In this document: positions 6,886-15,563 of the stretch, one piece after another
How the letters are laid out: each line of letters starts with the position of its first letter
Numbering within the stretch: position 1 is the stretch's first letter
Source of the DNA: a virus
Length of the DNA: 39,003 nucleotides
Virus record (IMG/VR): IMGVR_UViG_3300027852_000766
Span: 1-39,003 of that record
Direction: 5' to 3' (one strand)
Notes under the pieces: generated by a model
Told to the model about the DNA's origin: nothing
Databases searched by the model: none
Seen by the model: the letters and a program-made list of their open reading frames with translations, nothing else
Translations under genes and position numbers: made by a program

Positions 6886-7856
6886 CGGGTGAATTCCTTT
6901 TTCGCGGTAAACTCTGTTGAAAGGCCCGAATTGCCGAGCGAGTGACGCACACGGGTCAGGGTCCAGTCGCCGCCGAACTCAGGGCGCAAACCGGGTACGC
7001 GTACGAGCCCGCCCGCAAACAGACCCGGCTGAAATGCGCCCGTGGCGTCCAGCTCAAGTGCCTCACGGCGGCTCGCCCGCAGGCGGGCATCGGCGGCGCG
7101 TGTGGCCTCGCCCTCGGACCCGAATGTTTGGCGAAGGCGTTGCACCGGGGCCTCGGATCCAGCGGTCACACGGAGCGTCTCGCCGCCTGCGGTGTCCGCC
7201 CATTCTGCCTCGACGCTGCCGTCAACTTCGCGCGATTTCAGTTTCCAGCGCCACGTGGCCAGCGCCGTGCGGGCGACGATAACCGGCTCGAGGGGTTCGC
7301 CGTCGGCTGTGGTGCCTTCGGCGCGGCGCACGACCACCAGTCGACCGTTTGCGGCCTTGGCCGTCGCGTCGATCTCGCGGGCAATGCGGGTCAGGAAATG
7401 CAAATCGCTTTCGGCGGTTTGCGCCAAATAGGCCCAGCGGTGGTCGCGGATCGACGCGCCGACCACCGGCGACAGGCCCGCGTCCCCGGCAATCTGGCCG
7501 ACGATTTCCTCAAGCGTCTGATCCTCAAAAGCGCGGGTTTGCGGTGCGCGGGCCGAGGCCTTGAGATCAACCGCGACCGCCGTGATCCGCATCGTTTGCG
7601 GCGGGCTTGAGCCATCCGCGCCCTCAACAGCGAAAGTACCCATGGGGGTCAGGACGCGACCCGCAAAGCCCAAAGCGACCTCGAGCTCGGCGTCGACCTC
7701 GGGAAGCTCAAGGGCGCTGTCGCGGTCATCGAGCGTGATGTCCAGCCGGTCAGCGGTTTCGCCGTCTTCGTCAGAGACGGTCAGCGACAATAGGCTATCG
7801 GCAATCAGAGCTGTCACATCTGCACCGTTTGCGATTAGTCGGAATTCCGGTTTCAT
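6882..7856 (-). CDS. Phage late control protein D (baseplate hub)
   Basis: The 324-residue protein matches the gpD family of P2-like tails, homologous to T4 gp27 and VgrG hub domains: MKPEFRLIANGADVTALIADSLLSL..., the acidic DRLDITLDD segment, then SDLHFLTRIAREIDATAKAANGRLV. It forms the ring between tube and spike. The ATG at 7856 overlaps the upstream stop (ATGA), so I prefer it to a start four codons upstream. In P2 this gene also closes the tail cluster. Confidence 0.9.
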   Translation of the reverse strand: MKPEFRLIANGADVTALIADSLLSLTVSDEDGETADRLDITLDDRDSALELPEVDAELEVALGFAGRVLTPMGTFAVEGADGSSPPQTMRITAVAVDLKASARAPQTRAFEDQTLEEIVGQIAGDAGLSPVVGASIRDHRWAYLAQTAESDLHFLTRIAREIDATAKAANGRLVVVRRAEGTTADGEPLEPVIVARTALATWRWKLKSREVDGSVEAEWADTAGGETLRVTAGSEAPVQRLRQTFGSEGEATRAADARLRASRREALELDATGAFQPGLFAGGLVRVPGLRPEFGGDWTLTRVRHSLGNSGLSTEFTAKKEFTR

Positions 7857-8404
7857 ATCCGCCCCCACAGCCGCACAGAAGCCTTGGTGGCGGGCGTATC
7901 AGCCAGCGCCTCGGGCAAGATCACGCCAAGACCAGACGGTAGGATCGGGCCAAAGGCGGCAAGGCCGGGGTTGATATCGAGTACGGCGGCAACGTGGCGC
8001 TCGGACCCAAGTTCACGCAAGCAAAGCGCATCGAGGATGTCGTGCTCGTCGGTCCAGACGCGACGCTGGCCAAGGGCCGGGGCAACGGCTGCAGCACGGC
8101 GTTGATCATTGGCGGCACCATCTGCGTCCAAAATCACGATGCCGAAGGTGTCGGAATAGACCACGCGGTCGTTGCGGATCAACCGAATGTCCATCCACAA
8201 GACGCCGCCCGGCCAGACCTGCGAGACAGCGCGGCCATCGATCTGAATTGTGCCGACGTCGGTATCGGTGATCGATGCGGTCATCGGCCAAACAGCACCG
8301 TCAGGCCCGCGTGCAACGGTTGTTACACTCACCCCATCCAGCCCCGCAAGCGTGGTCAGGGATAATTCGAAAGGGTCACCCAGATTGCGCTTGAACCAGA
8401 TCAT
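7853..8404 (-). CDS. Tail X-like protein fused to a BppU-N-like domain
   Basis: The 183-residue protein has two parts. Residues 1 to about 95 (FKRNLGDPFELSLTTLAGLDG... GGVLWMDIRLIRNDRVVYSDTFGI) resemble the BppU N-terminal domain and the separate protein at 6592-6885. Residues about 115-183 (DEHDILDALCLRELG, INPGLAAFGPILPSGLGVILPE) are a P2 gpX-like LysM-type unit. P2 gpX itself is only about 67 residues. The fusion may replace a separate adaptor. The gene is coupled by 4-nt overlaps to gpU and gpD. Confidence 0.82.
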   Translation of the reverse strand: MIWFKRNLGDPFELSLTTLAGLDGVSVTTVARGPDGAVWPMTASITDTDVGTIQIDGRAVSQVWPGGVLWMDIRLIRNDRVVYSDTFGIVILDADGAANDQRRAAAVAPALGQRRVWTDEHDILDALCLRELGSERHVAAVLDINPGLAAFGPILPSGLGVILPEALADTPATKASVRLWGRI

Positions 8405-8799
8405 GCTGCGTCCTCGCCGTAGCTGCGCAGAACAACCCGGAACTCGATCTTGCGCGGCGTGCCGTCGCTGAACAGAACGGATTTAGTCTCAGTCACCTCG
8501 ATGATAACCCAGCGTTGCCAGACCCAACCAAGACCGTCGACCATCATCAAGGGAGTGCCGGTGCGGGCGATCAACCGCATGACCTCAACCTGTCGTAGGC
8601 CGCCGCGATAGTGTGGGTAAATAACGCCGGACAGCGTGATCTCTTCGGCACCCGGCCCGACGAATTGTTGGGCCGGTTCGCGTCCAAGCCGGTCTTGGCC
8701 CTCCCAGCGGTAGCCTGCTTTGCGGGTGAGCTCTTGATAGCTGTCGCCCATCACGCCAAAGCGGAACGCACCCAGAGCCATCATGATTGTGCTAAGCAT
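8401..8799 (-). CDS. Tail protein U (P2 gpU-like)
   Basis: The 132-residue protein begins MLSTIMMALGAFRFG and continues with GYRWEGQDRLGREPAQQFVGPGAEEITLSG, the pattern of P2 gpU, which acts at the tail in tube or terminator assembly. The ATG at 8799 overlaps the tape-measure stop; a start four codons upstream is possible. It sits between tape measure and X as in P2. Confidence 0.9.
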   Translation of the reverse strand: MLSTIMMALGAFRFGVMGDSYQELTRKAGYRWEGQDRLGREPAQQFVGPGAEEITLSGVIYPHYRGGLRQVEVMRLIARTGTPLMMVDGLGWVWQRWVIIEVTETKSVLFSDGTPRKIEFRVVLRSYGEDAA

Positions 8800-11191
8800 A
8801 GAGGCCCCCATCGTTCAGGGCATAGCGAGCGTCGTTCAGCATTTCTTCGATCTGGCGGCGGACCTCGCGGGCGGTGGCCAACGGGTCGGAACCTGCCGCT
8901 GCATGGACATGGATATCGCCGATCTGGACACTGCCGCCACCCGCGCGGCCGATTGCCGAGGACAAACGCCGGGTTTCACCAGCCGGGATGATACGCCCGG
9001 CCATGGCCGGGCTGAACAGCTCTTCGCCTTGCTCATTGATCCGGTACCAGCCCAAGGGTCGGACCACGCCGCCCGTGGCGCGTGCACCTGACGATGGGGT
9101 CACCTCGCTGCCATAGCCCAGTGATTGACCACGCACAGCAGCAGCGGCGCGCTCATTGGGGTCAGAGGATGTACCGCTGGGGGCACCTCCGAAACCGACA
9201 ACAGACGAAAGATCGATGCTGCCAATTGCCCCGACAATACGGCCAGGAATACCCCGCACCCATTCAAGAAAGGCTTCGAACCGTGCGGCTGCGCCGTCCC
9301 ATAAGGATTGGATCATCGCCACGCCTGCATCCCGTACTGAGGCAAAGCCAGAACGAATGCCGCCGATCAAACGATCCGTAAAGTCATGCCCGGCCAGTTC
9401 AAAAGCGGCGCGTTGTCCCTCGGTCAATATCTCGCGCTCGAAAAATGACCCAAGCCAACCACCGAAGCTGCTGACAGCAGTCCGGGCCACATTCCATCCG
9501 CTAGAAAAGGCCAAGATTACAGGTGCAAAAGTATCCTGCATCCATGCCACTAAGGGGGTGAACGCCTCGAGGATCGGCGCAGCGGCAGAGGCGATCCATT
9601 CCAATGCGGGCTGCAGTTCTTCATGTATTCGACGCGCAACACCGGAAAACACCGCACTGACGCGATCCCAGTATTTCCACAAAGAAAACGCGACAGCCGA
9701 GACGGCGGCCACAGCAGCAGCGATCGCCGCCCAAACCGGTGCTGAAATCGCAATAAGCGCACCGCCAAGGGCAACAGCCGCAGCCTTCAAAGTCAAAAAG
9801 GCCAACCCAAGCCACGGCAAGACCGCGCGGCCCAAGATCGAGGCCCATGAGGTTATACTGCCCGCAACGATCAAGAACGCTCCCAGCGCGATCCGTGCCT
9901 TGCCAATCCAGCCGAACAGCAACCAAAAGCCTGCCTTCGCGGCCAGCATCGCGACGTTCATCCCCAATAGGCCAGCGGCAACCCACGCAATAGACGTCAC
10001 CAGCTCCTGATTGGCCTCTAGCCATTGCCCCGACGCAGCGATCACCGGGATCATCCGCTCTGCCAAGTCAGACAGAACCGGTAGCGTCCCGTTACCCAGC
10101 GCGATCTGGGCCTCCTCGGCGGCGCTGGCCAGCCGTCGAATGGCTCCCTGTGCTGTGTCGTTCATCTGTTCAGCCACACGGGCCGCGCTGCCTGTTTCGC
10201 GCAATTCGCCAGCGTAGTCCTGCAATGCGCCGGTGCCTGCTTCAGTCATCAGAACTTGTGCGGCCGTCGCGGTTTCCAGCCCAAAGATCGCAGTCAGAAG
10301 CTCTTGGCGCGTTGAGCTACCCATGCCCTGCATAGCGCGGTCCATCTCGGCTAGGACGGTCGGGATATCGCGTAGGTTCCCTTGATCATCAGACACCTGC
10401 ACATTCAACCGCGCCAATGCCTCGGCTGCCTCATTGGACGGTGCCGCCAAACGCGACAGCACTGACCGCAAGGCCGTGCCTGCTCGTTCTCCCTGAATGC
10501 CGTTGTTCCCCAAAAGGCCAGCCATTGCGGCAGTTTGCTCCAGACCAATGCTTGCAGCGGCTGCGGCGGGGCCGACGTAACTCATCGTCGCTCCCAGCAT
10601 TTCCAGCGTCGTGTTCGACGAAGTGAACGTGTTGGTCAGGACGTCACCCAACCGCCCCATCTGATCGGCTTCGAGGTTGAACCCCGACAAGACATTCGAC
10701 GCGATATCTGACGTGCGGCCGAGATCAGATCCTGCCGCGGATGCAAGGTTCAAAAGGCCGGGCATGGCTGTGAGCGTCTCATTTACGTCGAACCCGGCCA
10801 TCGCCAGAAACGACATACCCTCGGCGGCTTGGCGTGCAGAAAAATTCGTTGTCGCCCCCAGCTCCCGCGCCGCACGGGTCATGAGTTCTTGTTCTTCGGC
10901 GGAGGCGTTTGATACTGCGCCAACACGGGCCATAGCCTGTTCGAACTGCATGGCAGGGCGCAGCATCGCATAGGCCGCATACCCCACACCTGCCACGGCC
11001 AAGGCTTGGCCGCGCAATGCCGCGATCTGTGCACCCGACTGTTCGACCATCGCGCGGCCTTGTGCCACCTGCGTCCGACCAAACCGTTCAACCCGCTCTG
11101 CCGCGCCCTGAACATTGCGCAACGCCGCCCGAGCCGGGCCAGTGGCTTGGTCAATAAAGCGCAGGATCAGGGCGACATTCAGGTCTGACAT
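8792..11191 (-). CDS. Tail tape measure protein (TP901 family)
   Basis: The 799-residue protein starts SDLNVALILRFIDQATGPARAALRNV and carries the tape-measure core EQAMARVGAVSNASAEEQELMTRAARELGATTNFSARQAAEGMSFLA (broken over residues about 85-135) and QELLTAIFG, ETATAAQVL. Long hydrophobic stretches lie in the middle (about 400-530: VAAGLLGMNVAMLAAKAGFWLLFGW and later ones), then a helical segment and a Gly/Ser-rich C-terminus. It sets tail length and probably enters the inner membrane on DNA ejection. It starts 7 nt after the E' frame stops. Confidence 0.93.
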   Translation of the reverse strand: MSDLNVALILRFIDQATGPARAALRNVQGAAERVERFGRTQVAQGRAMVEQSGAQIAALRGQALAVAGVGYAAYAMLRPAMQFEQAMARVGAVSNASAEEQELMTRAARELGATTNFSARQAAEGMSFLAMAGFDVNETLTAMPGLLNLASAAGSDLGRTSDIASNVLSGFNLEADQMGRLGDVLTNTFTSSNTTLEMLGATMSYVGPAAAAASIGLEQTAAMAGLLGNNGIQGERAGTALRSVLSRLAAPSNEAAEALARLNVQVSDDQGNLRDIPTVLAEMDRAMQGMGSSTRQELLTAIFGLETATAAQVLMTEAGTGALQDYAGELRETGSAARVAEQMNDTAQGAIRRLASAAEEAQIALGNGTLPVLSDLAERMIPVIAASGQWLEANQELVTSIAWVAAGLLGMNVAMLAAKAGFWLLFGWIGKARIALGAFLIVAGSITSWASILGRAVLPWLGLAFLTLKAAAVALGGALIAISAPVWAAIAAAVAAVSAVAFSLWKYWDRVSAVFSGVARRIHEELQPALEWIASAAAPILEAFTPLVAWMQDTFAPVILAFSSGWNVARTAVSSFGGWLGSFFEREILTEGQRAAFELAGHDFTDRLIGGIRSGFASVRDAGVAMIQSLWDGAAARFEAFLEWVRGIPGRIVGAIGSIDLSSVVGFGGAPSGTSSDPNERAAAAVRGQSLGYGSEVTPSSGARATGGVVRPLGWYRINEQGEELFSPAMAGRIIPAGETRRLSSAIGRAGGGSVQIGDIHVHAAAGSDPLATAREVRRQIEEMLNDARYALNDGGLYA

Positions 11192-11198
11192 AGGACTT

Positions 11199-11387
11199 TC
11201 ATTCGTTGCTGTCTGAGGCGCGGGTACGGGCCTTTGCCCACCATCCCGCCAGTTCCCACGGGTCCATGCGGTCCATCTCGGACGGAGGCCAATGGAAGAC
11301 CAAGGCGATGTCCGCCATCGCCTCGGTCAGATCATCTGGTAAGCTCAGTTCATCGTTTGAACGGAGGCCAGCTGCGAAGGTGTCATA
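11199..11387 (-). CDS. Tail chaperone extension E' (reached by -1 frameshift)
   Basis: This 62-codon frame has no obvious start of its own and continues the E gene after a -1 slip at T8 (11387-11394). It encodes YDTFAAGLRSNDELSLP then DIALVFHWPPSEMDRMDPWE and LAGWWAKARTRAS, which match the GpE/E' extension of P2-like phages. The combined E-E' product would be about 150 residues (88 + 62). An internal ATG (in TEAMADIALVF) could allow separate translation. Confidence 0.85.
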   Translation of the reverse strand, partial: YDTFAAGLRSNDELSLPDDLTEAMADIALVFHWPPSEMDRMDPWELAGWWAKARTRASDSNE

Positions 11388-11650
11388 AAAAAAAGCGACA
11401 CGCGGTTGGCAAGAGCTGCGAAATCAACCGGATCCAACTCCTCGACCTGATCGGGCGAGAGCGCGGGCTTGGTCACGCGTGGCAACAGTTTCACCATGGC
11501 GTTGACGTCCTGCAGCTGGACCATCGCCAGCTGCAGGCCGCGCAGCGAACCCACGGTCGGGCGCAGAACCTCGACAGTGCTGAATTTGGCGTCGCCAGGA
11601 CCTTCAATCGGCTGGCACAAGGTCACGGTGTTTTGCTCTTTAGTATTCAC
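11345..11650 (-). CDS. Tail assembly chaperone E (P2 gpE-like)
   Basis: The 101-residue protein (NTKEQNTVTLCQPIEGPG, LRPTVGSLRGLQLAMVQLQD, MVKLLPRVTKPALSPDQVEELDPVDF) is of the P2 gpE / phage tail assembly chaperone family. Between tube and tape measure it is expected to bind the tape measure before tube polymerisation. Near its 3' end, codons CTT TTT TTT ATG make a slippery run leading into the E' frame, as in P2 E-E'. Confidence 0.9.
   Translation of the reverse strand: MNTKEQNTVTLCQPIEGPGDAKFSTVEVLRPTVGSLRGLQLAMVQLQDVNAMVKLLPRVTKPALSPDQVEELDPVDFAALANRVSLFFMTPSQLASVQTMN
11384..11395 (-). promoter_or_regulatory. Programmed -1 frameshift site (T8 run)
   Basis: On the minus strand the sequence CTTTTTTTTATG lets the ribosome slip from TTT-TTT-ATG to TTT-TTT-TAT-GAC. 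The E frame stops 39 nt later, while the -1 frame stays open to 11199. P2, lambda and many other tailed phages use such a slip to make a chaperone fusion. No downstream pseudoknot was examined. Confidence 0.8.
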
Positions 11651-11662
11651 TTAAAACCCCTT

Positions 11663-12157
11663 TCAAAGGCCCATTGCGGTGCGAATGCCCGCGTTTTGAT
11701 CGATGCCGCCGATCACCCGTTTGCCAGTCTCGAGGTCGATGTCCCAAACGATGGTGCCATCTTGTTCGAGGCGCGTCTGGCGCACATCCATCGACAGCTT
11801 CAGCAGGCTTTCGTCGCCCGCCTTCAAGCTGCCGAGTTCAGGTGCGGTGATCAGGCCGCTGCAGGTGAAGATATTGACCTGCTCGACGCCATCGTCGCCT
11901 TTGCCAGCAGGGCGGAATACGAAGCGCTGCAGCGTGCCCAGCATGGACAACACGGTGGTCGGCCATTCGGCAAAGGTCATTTCTGCCGTCATGCCCTCAA
12001 GGCCCATGTCGACCCCGATGGGGCCGTCCATGCCTGCACCACGGTGGGCGGCGGTCATTATTTTGACGTCGGGCAGTTTGCCCTCGCGCAGCAAGCCGAA
12101 GTAGCTAACGCCGTCGAGGAAGCCGTTAAAGTTACGAATAAAGCGGGGATAGGCCAT
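11663..12157 (-). CDS. Major tail tube protein (P2 FII-like)
   Basis: The 164-residue protein (RFIRNFNGFLDGVSYFGLLREGKLPDVKI, YRGAGMDGPIGVD-like segment, EGMTAEMTF, DQNAGIRTAMGL) is a P2 FII tube protein by sequence and position after the sheath. It forms the inner tube of the contractile tail. It lies 11 nt downstream of the sheath gene, with a good AGGAG sequence before the start. Confidence 0.92.
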   Translation of the reverse strand: MAYPRFIRNFNGFLDGVSYFGLLREGKLPDVKIMTAAHRGAGMDGPIGVDMGLEGMTAEMTFAEWPTTVLSMLGTLQRFVFRPAGKGDDGVEQVNIFTCSGLITAPELGSLKAGDESLLKLSMDVRQTRLEQDGTIVWDIDLETGKRVIGGIDQNAGIRTAMGL

Positions 12158-12168
12158 GTCAGGTCTCC

Positions 12169-13350
12169 TCAGGCGGTGGCGACAGCCGCAACCAACTCTT
12201 CGTAGTAAGAGCCGTTGCGGTGGGCACGGAAGGTCAGGCGCTCGAGCGGCGCGGGTGGCTCGATGTCAAAGTCGAGGTAGAGTTGGCCCGCCTTAAGCGT
12301 GGCCTCGGTGTTGAGTTCGGGGTCCAGCCAGACGCGACCGCCAAGGATCGCGCGGCGGGCTGTCAACGTGTCGAGATAGGCCTGCACGCTGTCGCGGATA
12401 TCGAGCAGCAGTTGCTGGCTGAACGGGCGGTCCATGGCCCACAGGTGCGCGGCCTCGATGCTCTCGTAGACCATGTCGGCCGTGCGGCGGACGTTGAGGA
12501 ATGCCCAGAGCGGATCTGCACTGGTGGTGCGGTTGCCCCACAGGCGGAACCCGTCCTGGCGGATGATCGTCGCAACCCGGCCTTCATTGAGGCGGTTGGC
12601 TTCGGTCTCGGCCTCGGACATGGCAAAGCCGATCGGGCGATGCGTCGCAGTGATGCCGCGCACGGGCTGGTTCGACGGCGACCACCAAAAGCCTTTTTCC
12701 TGATCGCGCTTCGAGAGCAATCCTGCTGCAAAGGCGGAGGCAGGTTGCGGCACAACGGCTGCGGCGGCGGTGTCAAAAACCCGGACACCGGGATCGACGA
12801 CAAACAGGCGATCCGAGGCGTGCAAACCCGCCCATGCCAGCGCATCGGCCTCACTGGTGTTGGGCCCGTCGGCGATTACGACTGCGCGGGTTTTTGTCGC
12901 GATGGTCAAAAGGCCATCGACCACAGCGTTGACGCCATCTGCGGGATCCGAGCCGGTGAAGCCCGGTGCCGCCAGAATGCGTGGCGTCTGGCCTGTAACA
13001 CTTGCGGAAACCTCGAGTGCATAAATGCCGGTGCCCTCCGTGGGATCCCCGATCATAGCGGCCAACGTGGCCGGCGCGTCGACGCCTTGTCCCACGCGCA
13101 CAATGATCATTACGGCAATGCCCTGCGCATAAGCCGCGAGATAGGCGGATTTCAGGGTGCCGGTGTTGCCAAGGTCTGCGGCCATGCGCGGCCCGGTAAC
13201 AAGCACCGGCGTGTCCACCGGGAACACCCCGGCATCGGCGTCTGGCGCGGTGCCGACGACGCCAATGATTGATGATTTGACAGTTTGAATGGGTCGCAAA
13301 CCGTCATCGATTTGAACGACTTCGACGCCGTGAAGGAAGGTGTCTGGCAT
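12169..13350 (-). CDS. Tail sheath protein (P2 FI-like)
   Basis: The 393-residue protein begins MPDTFLHGVEVVQIDDGLRP, the standard opening of P2 FI sheaths. It ends with the C-terminal domain LERLTFRAHRNGSYYEELVA that bonds sheath subunits. The open frame extends upstream, but the ATG at 13350 has a clear AAGGAG nine nt before it, and the upstream residues lack sheath character. It shows that the tail is contractile. Confidence 0.95.
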   Translation of the reverse strand: MPDTFLHGVEVVQIDDGLRPIQTVKSSIIGVVGTAPDADAGVFPVDTPVLVTGPRMAADLGNTGTLKSAYLAAYAQGIAVMIIVRVGQGVDAPATLAAMIGDPTEGTGIYALEVSASVTGQTPRILAAPGFTGSDPADGVNAVVDGLLTIATKTRAVVIADGPNTSEADALAWAGLHASDRLFVVDPGVRVFDTAAAAVVPQPASAFAAGLLSKRDQEKGFWWSPSNQPVRGITATHRPIGFAMSEAETEANRLNEGRVATIIRQDGFRLWGNRTTSADPLWAFLNVRRTADMVYESIEAAHLWAMDRPFSQQLLLDIRDSVQAYLDTLTARRAILGGRVWLDPELNTEATLKAGQLYLDFDIEPPAPLERLTFRAHRNGSYYEELVAAVATA

Positions 13351-13369
13351 GTCGGTATTCTCCTTGAGG

Positions 13370-14155
13370 TCAGCGCAATTCGGACCAGAAACCAATGGTT
13401 CCGAGGGTGTCGTCAACGCGGTAGTGATGGGTTGCGGGCACGATAAATGAGACGCCTTCGGCGAATTCATTGTAGCTAATAGAGCCGACGGTGACCCACG
13501 TTGAGCCGTCGACAGAGATCTGGATATTGCGCCCCGCGCCACCGGGGTGGTTGGCGCTGATTGCCACCATGATCGGCTTGCCGGTGTCATTGGTGTATGC
13601 GACGCCGCCAGATCGGGCGGCTTTGACATCAAGCCAGCTCTGACCAATCCCCAAGGCACCGATCCCTGCCAGCCGTGTGTCAAGCACGGCCTTGGTGCTT
13701 TTCGGCGTCATTGCGACATCCTCGCGGGTGCCCCCGTTTGCGTCTGCCGAACTCGCGGCGGTGACCGTCAAGGTGCGGTCCGCGTTCAGCACGCCGCCGC
13801 CTGAAACCATTCCGCCACCGGTGACCAATCGGGTTGTGGGCACGCGGCTGTTGGCGTTGTCCTGGGCGACCTTGACCGCGTTGGCGGTGGCGGCGCGGTT
13901 TGTCGCCGTCGAGGTCACGCTGTCGGACAATTGCACGATGCCCGCGACCGCAGTCGAGGCCGCTTGCCCAACCCCCAGCAGCAAGGCGTCAACCTTGTCC
14001 TTGAGCCAGCGCGTGCGCCGCGCCAATTGCAGATGGGGAATGTTGTCCATGCCTGCGCCCGTGCCCTCATTCGGCACGCCGCCCAAGACCGGGTCCGTTT
14101 CTTCGAGCTGCCGAATGTCGGGGAAATCGGCGGCGGTATCGTCGAGATTTGCCAT
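13370..14155 (-). CDS. Tail fibre protein
   Basis: The 261-residue protein has the conserved fibre N-terminus (FPDIRQLEETDPVLGGVPNEGTGAGMDN then IPHLQLARRTRWLKDKVDAL), Ala/Thr-rich collagen-like helical linkers (QLSDSVTSTATNRAATANAV), and a beta-rich tip (DTGKPIMVAISANHPGG, GSTWVTVGSISYNEFAEGVSF). It follows gpI as in P2 and would be the short fibre bound to the baseplate. It overlaps the gpI stop by 1 nt. Confidence 0.85.
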   Translation of the reverse strand: MANLDDTAADFPDIRQLEETDPVLGGVPNEGTGAGMDNIPHLQLARRTRWLKDKVDALLLGVGQAASTAVAGIVQLSDSVTSTATNRAATANAVKVAQDNANSRVPTTRLVTGGGMVSGGGVLNADRTLTVTAASSADANGGTREDVAMTPKSTKAVLDTRLAGIGALGIGQSWLDVKAARSGGVAYTNDTGKPIMVAISANHPGGAGRNIQISVDGSTWVTVGSISYNEFAEGVSFIVPATHHYRVDDTLGTIGFWSELR

Positions 14156-14715
14156 TAGGCCAGTCCTCGTGCGTATGTGCCATCGCGTGGAACGACGGCG
14201 TTGTGAAGATGTGGCGCTTCGCGGTAGTCGAGCGCTTTCAGATGACTGCGTGCGGGCCCCGCGCGCCCGATCACCGCGCGGGCCTGTGCGGCTTGTGCGA
14301 TGGTCACGGGTCGATCGAGGATCACGCGAAATTCTGCCCAGTGATCGGCAGCGACGCGTGTTGATGTGCCATCACGGACAACAGTCGTGTCGTAGACCTT
14401 CTCACCAAAGCGCTCGATGATCGTTGCGGTGCCAAAACCCGCCGCCCCAAGGGCACGGCGCACCCCGGCCAATGTGCCTCGCTGGCGGTGAATTGTGACG
14501 GCCGACGCGATAACTTCGCGCTGGGTGTCGTCGGGCGCGTTGGTATCAAAATCCTCGGCATCCAACGCCCACGCCAGATGTGGTAACAGATCAACCGGAC
14601 ACCGCGCCGCGTCCCATATCTCGGGAATTGGAACCGGCAACGGAAACACCGAAAGGGCCTCAACAAAAGCGACCTCGGCGGGGCCATGCCAAGGAGACAA
14701 CAGGTCTTGCGTCAT
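14155..14715 (-). CDS. Tail protein I (baseplate, P2 gpI-like)
   Basis: The 186-residue protein has the gpI pattern: PIPEIWDAARCPVDLLPHLAWALDAEDF, then SAVTIHRQRGTLAGVRRALGAAGF. It connects the wedge proteins with the fibre. It overlaps gpJ by 4 nt. The C-terminal region WAEFRVILDRPVTIAQAAQARAVIGRAGPARSHL is also typical. Confidence 0.92.
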   Translation of the reverse strand: MTQDLLSPWHGPAEVAFVEALSVFPLPVPIPEIWDAARCPVDLLPHLAWALDAEDFDTNAPDDTQREVIASAVTIHRQRGTLAGVRRALGAAGFGTATIIERFGEKVYDTTVVRDGTSTRVAADHWAEFRVILDRPVTIAQAAQARAVIGRAGPARSHLKALDYREAPHLHNAVVPRDGTYARGLA

Positions 14716-15563
14716 GCCTGCACCGCCACGGTAATGGCCGTCGCGGTCACACGCGCGAAAGCATCCACGTCCGGTTCCACGTCGGCGACTGGCGCGGTCA
14801 AATCAACGGCCTCGACACCCTCGACATGCAGTGCCGCGATGAGCCCCGACCGCGTGACCCGAAGGCCGAGTTGAAGACGGCGCTCGAGATACGTGGCAAG
14901 CGCCGCCTCGGCCATCGCCACGGCAATGCCGGACGCAATGCCCTGCACCGAAAGCTCTGCGGTGATCACAAAGTCCTCGGCGCTTGCGGCAGTGACGGTG
15001 ATCTGATCGGTCAACACCCGGACGTCTTCGGCGTTCACGGCGGCGTCCACCGCATCCAGCATGGCAGCATCAGCCACGCCAGCATTGTCAGATGACATCA
15101 CGACGATACGCACGTCACCCGGTGTCGGGCTATCAACCAGCACATCCCGAATGCGTGGATCAGCGCTGACGGCATGAAACCGGTAGGCCCCTGCAGGACC
15201 GGCGCTTGAATAGGCTTGCAACGCCAGGCGCACACGGTCGCGCAAAACCGTATCGGTCTCGCCTTCGGCCCGCGTGACACCGAACAGGGCTGAAAGCACC
15301 TCAAGATTGGCACCGGTTGCGTAGGGCAACATAACGGCTCGTGCGCCGTCATTCACGCGCGCCCGATCGTGCAGCTTGGCATAGGCCCAAATCTGCAGGA
15401 TTTTGACAGCGGGTTCACTCTCCAACGCCAGCGCATCGGCCAGTTCCGGGGTCGCGGCAATCACCGCGTCGCGCAGTGCATCGAACACACTCTCGAAATC
15501 CAGCGGCTCGATCACCTCTGGTTTGGCCAATAAAGACAGATCAATTGGGGCGAACCGGGTCAT
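14712..15563 (-). CDS. Baseplate assembly protein J
   Basis: The 283-residue protein carries the gpJ signature: EVLSALFGVTRAEGETDTVLRDRVRLALQAYSSAGPAGAYRFHAVSADPRIRDV, followed by SPTPGDVRIVVMS. It is a wedge component related to T4 gp6 and Mu gp47. It starts within the gpW stop (4-nt overlap). Confidence 0.94.
   Translation of the reverse strand: MTRFAPIDLSLLAKPEVIEPLDFESVFDALRDAVIAATPELADALALESEPAVKILQIWAYAKLHDRARVNDGARAVMLPYATGANLEVLSALFGVTRAEGETDTVLRDRVRLALQAYSSAGPAGAYRFHAVSADPRIRDVLVDSPTPGDVRIVVMSSDNAGVADAAMLDAVDAAVNAEDVRVLTDQITVTAASAEDFVITAELSVQGIASGIAVAMAEAALATYLERRLQLGLRVTRSGLIAALHVEGVEAVDLTAPVADVEPDVDAFARVTATAITVAVQA

Noticed and set aside
9156-10010. 284-codon plus-strand open frame opposite the tape measure gene
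   Set aside because: Ala/Ser/Pro-rich shadow typical of the antisense of a helical protein.
11234-12205. 323-codon plus-strand open frame opposite tube and E genes
   Set aside because: It is a shadow of the tube and chaperone genes with no independent support.
12220-13272. 350-codon plus-strand open frame opposite the sheath gene
   Set aside because: The sheath frame has unmistakable P2 FI sequence; the opposite frame shows only bias-driven openness.
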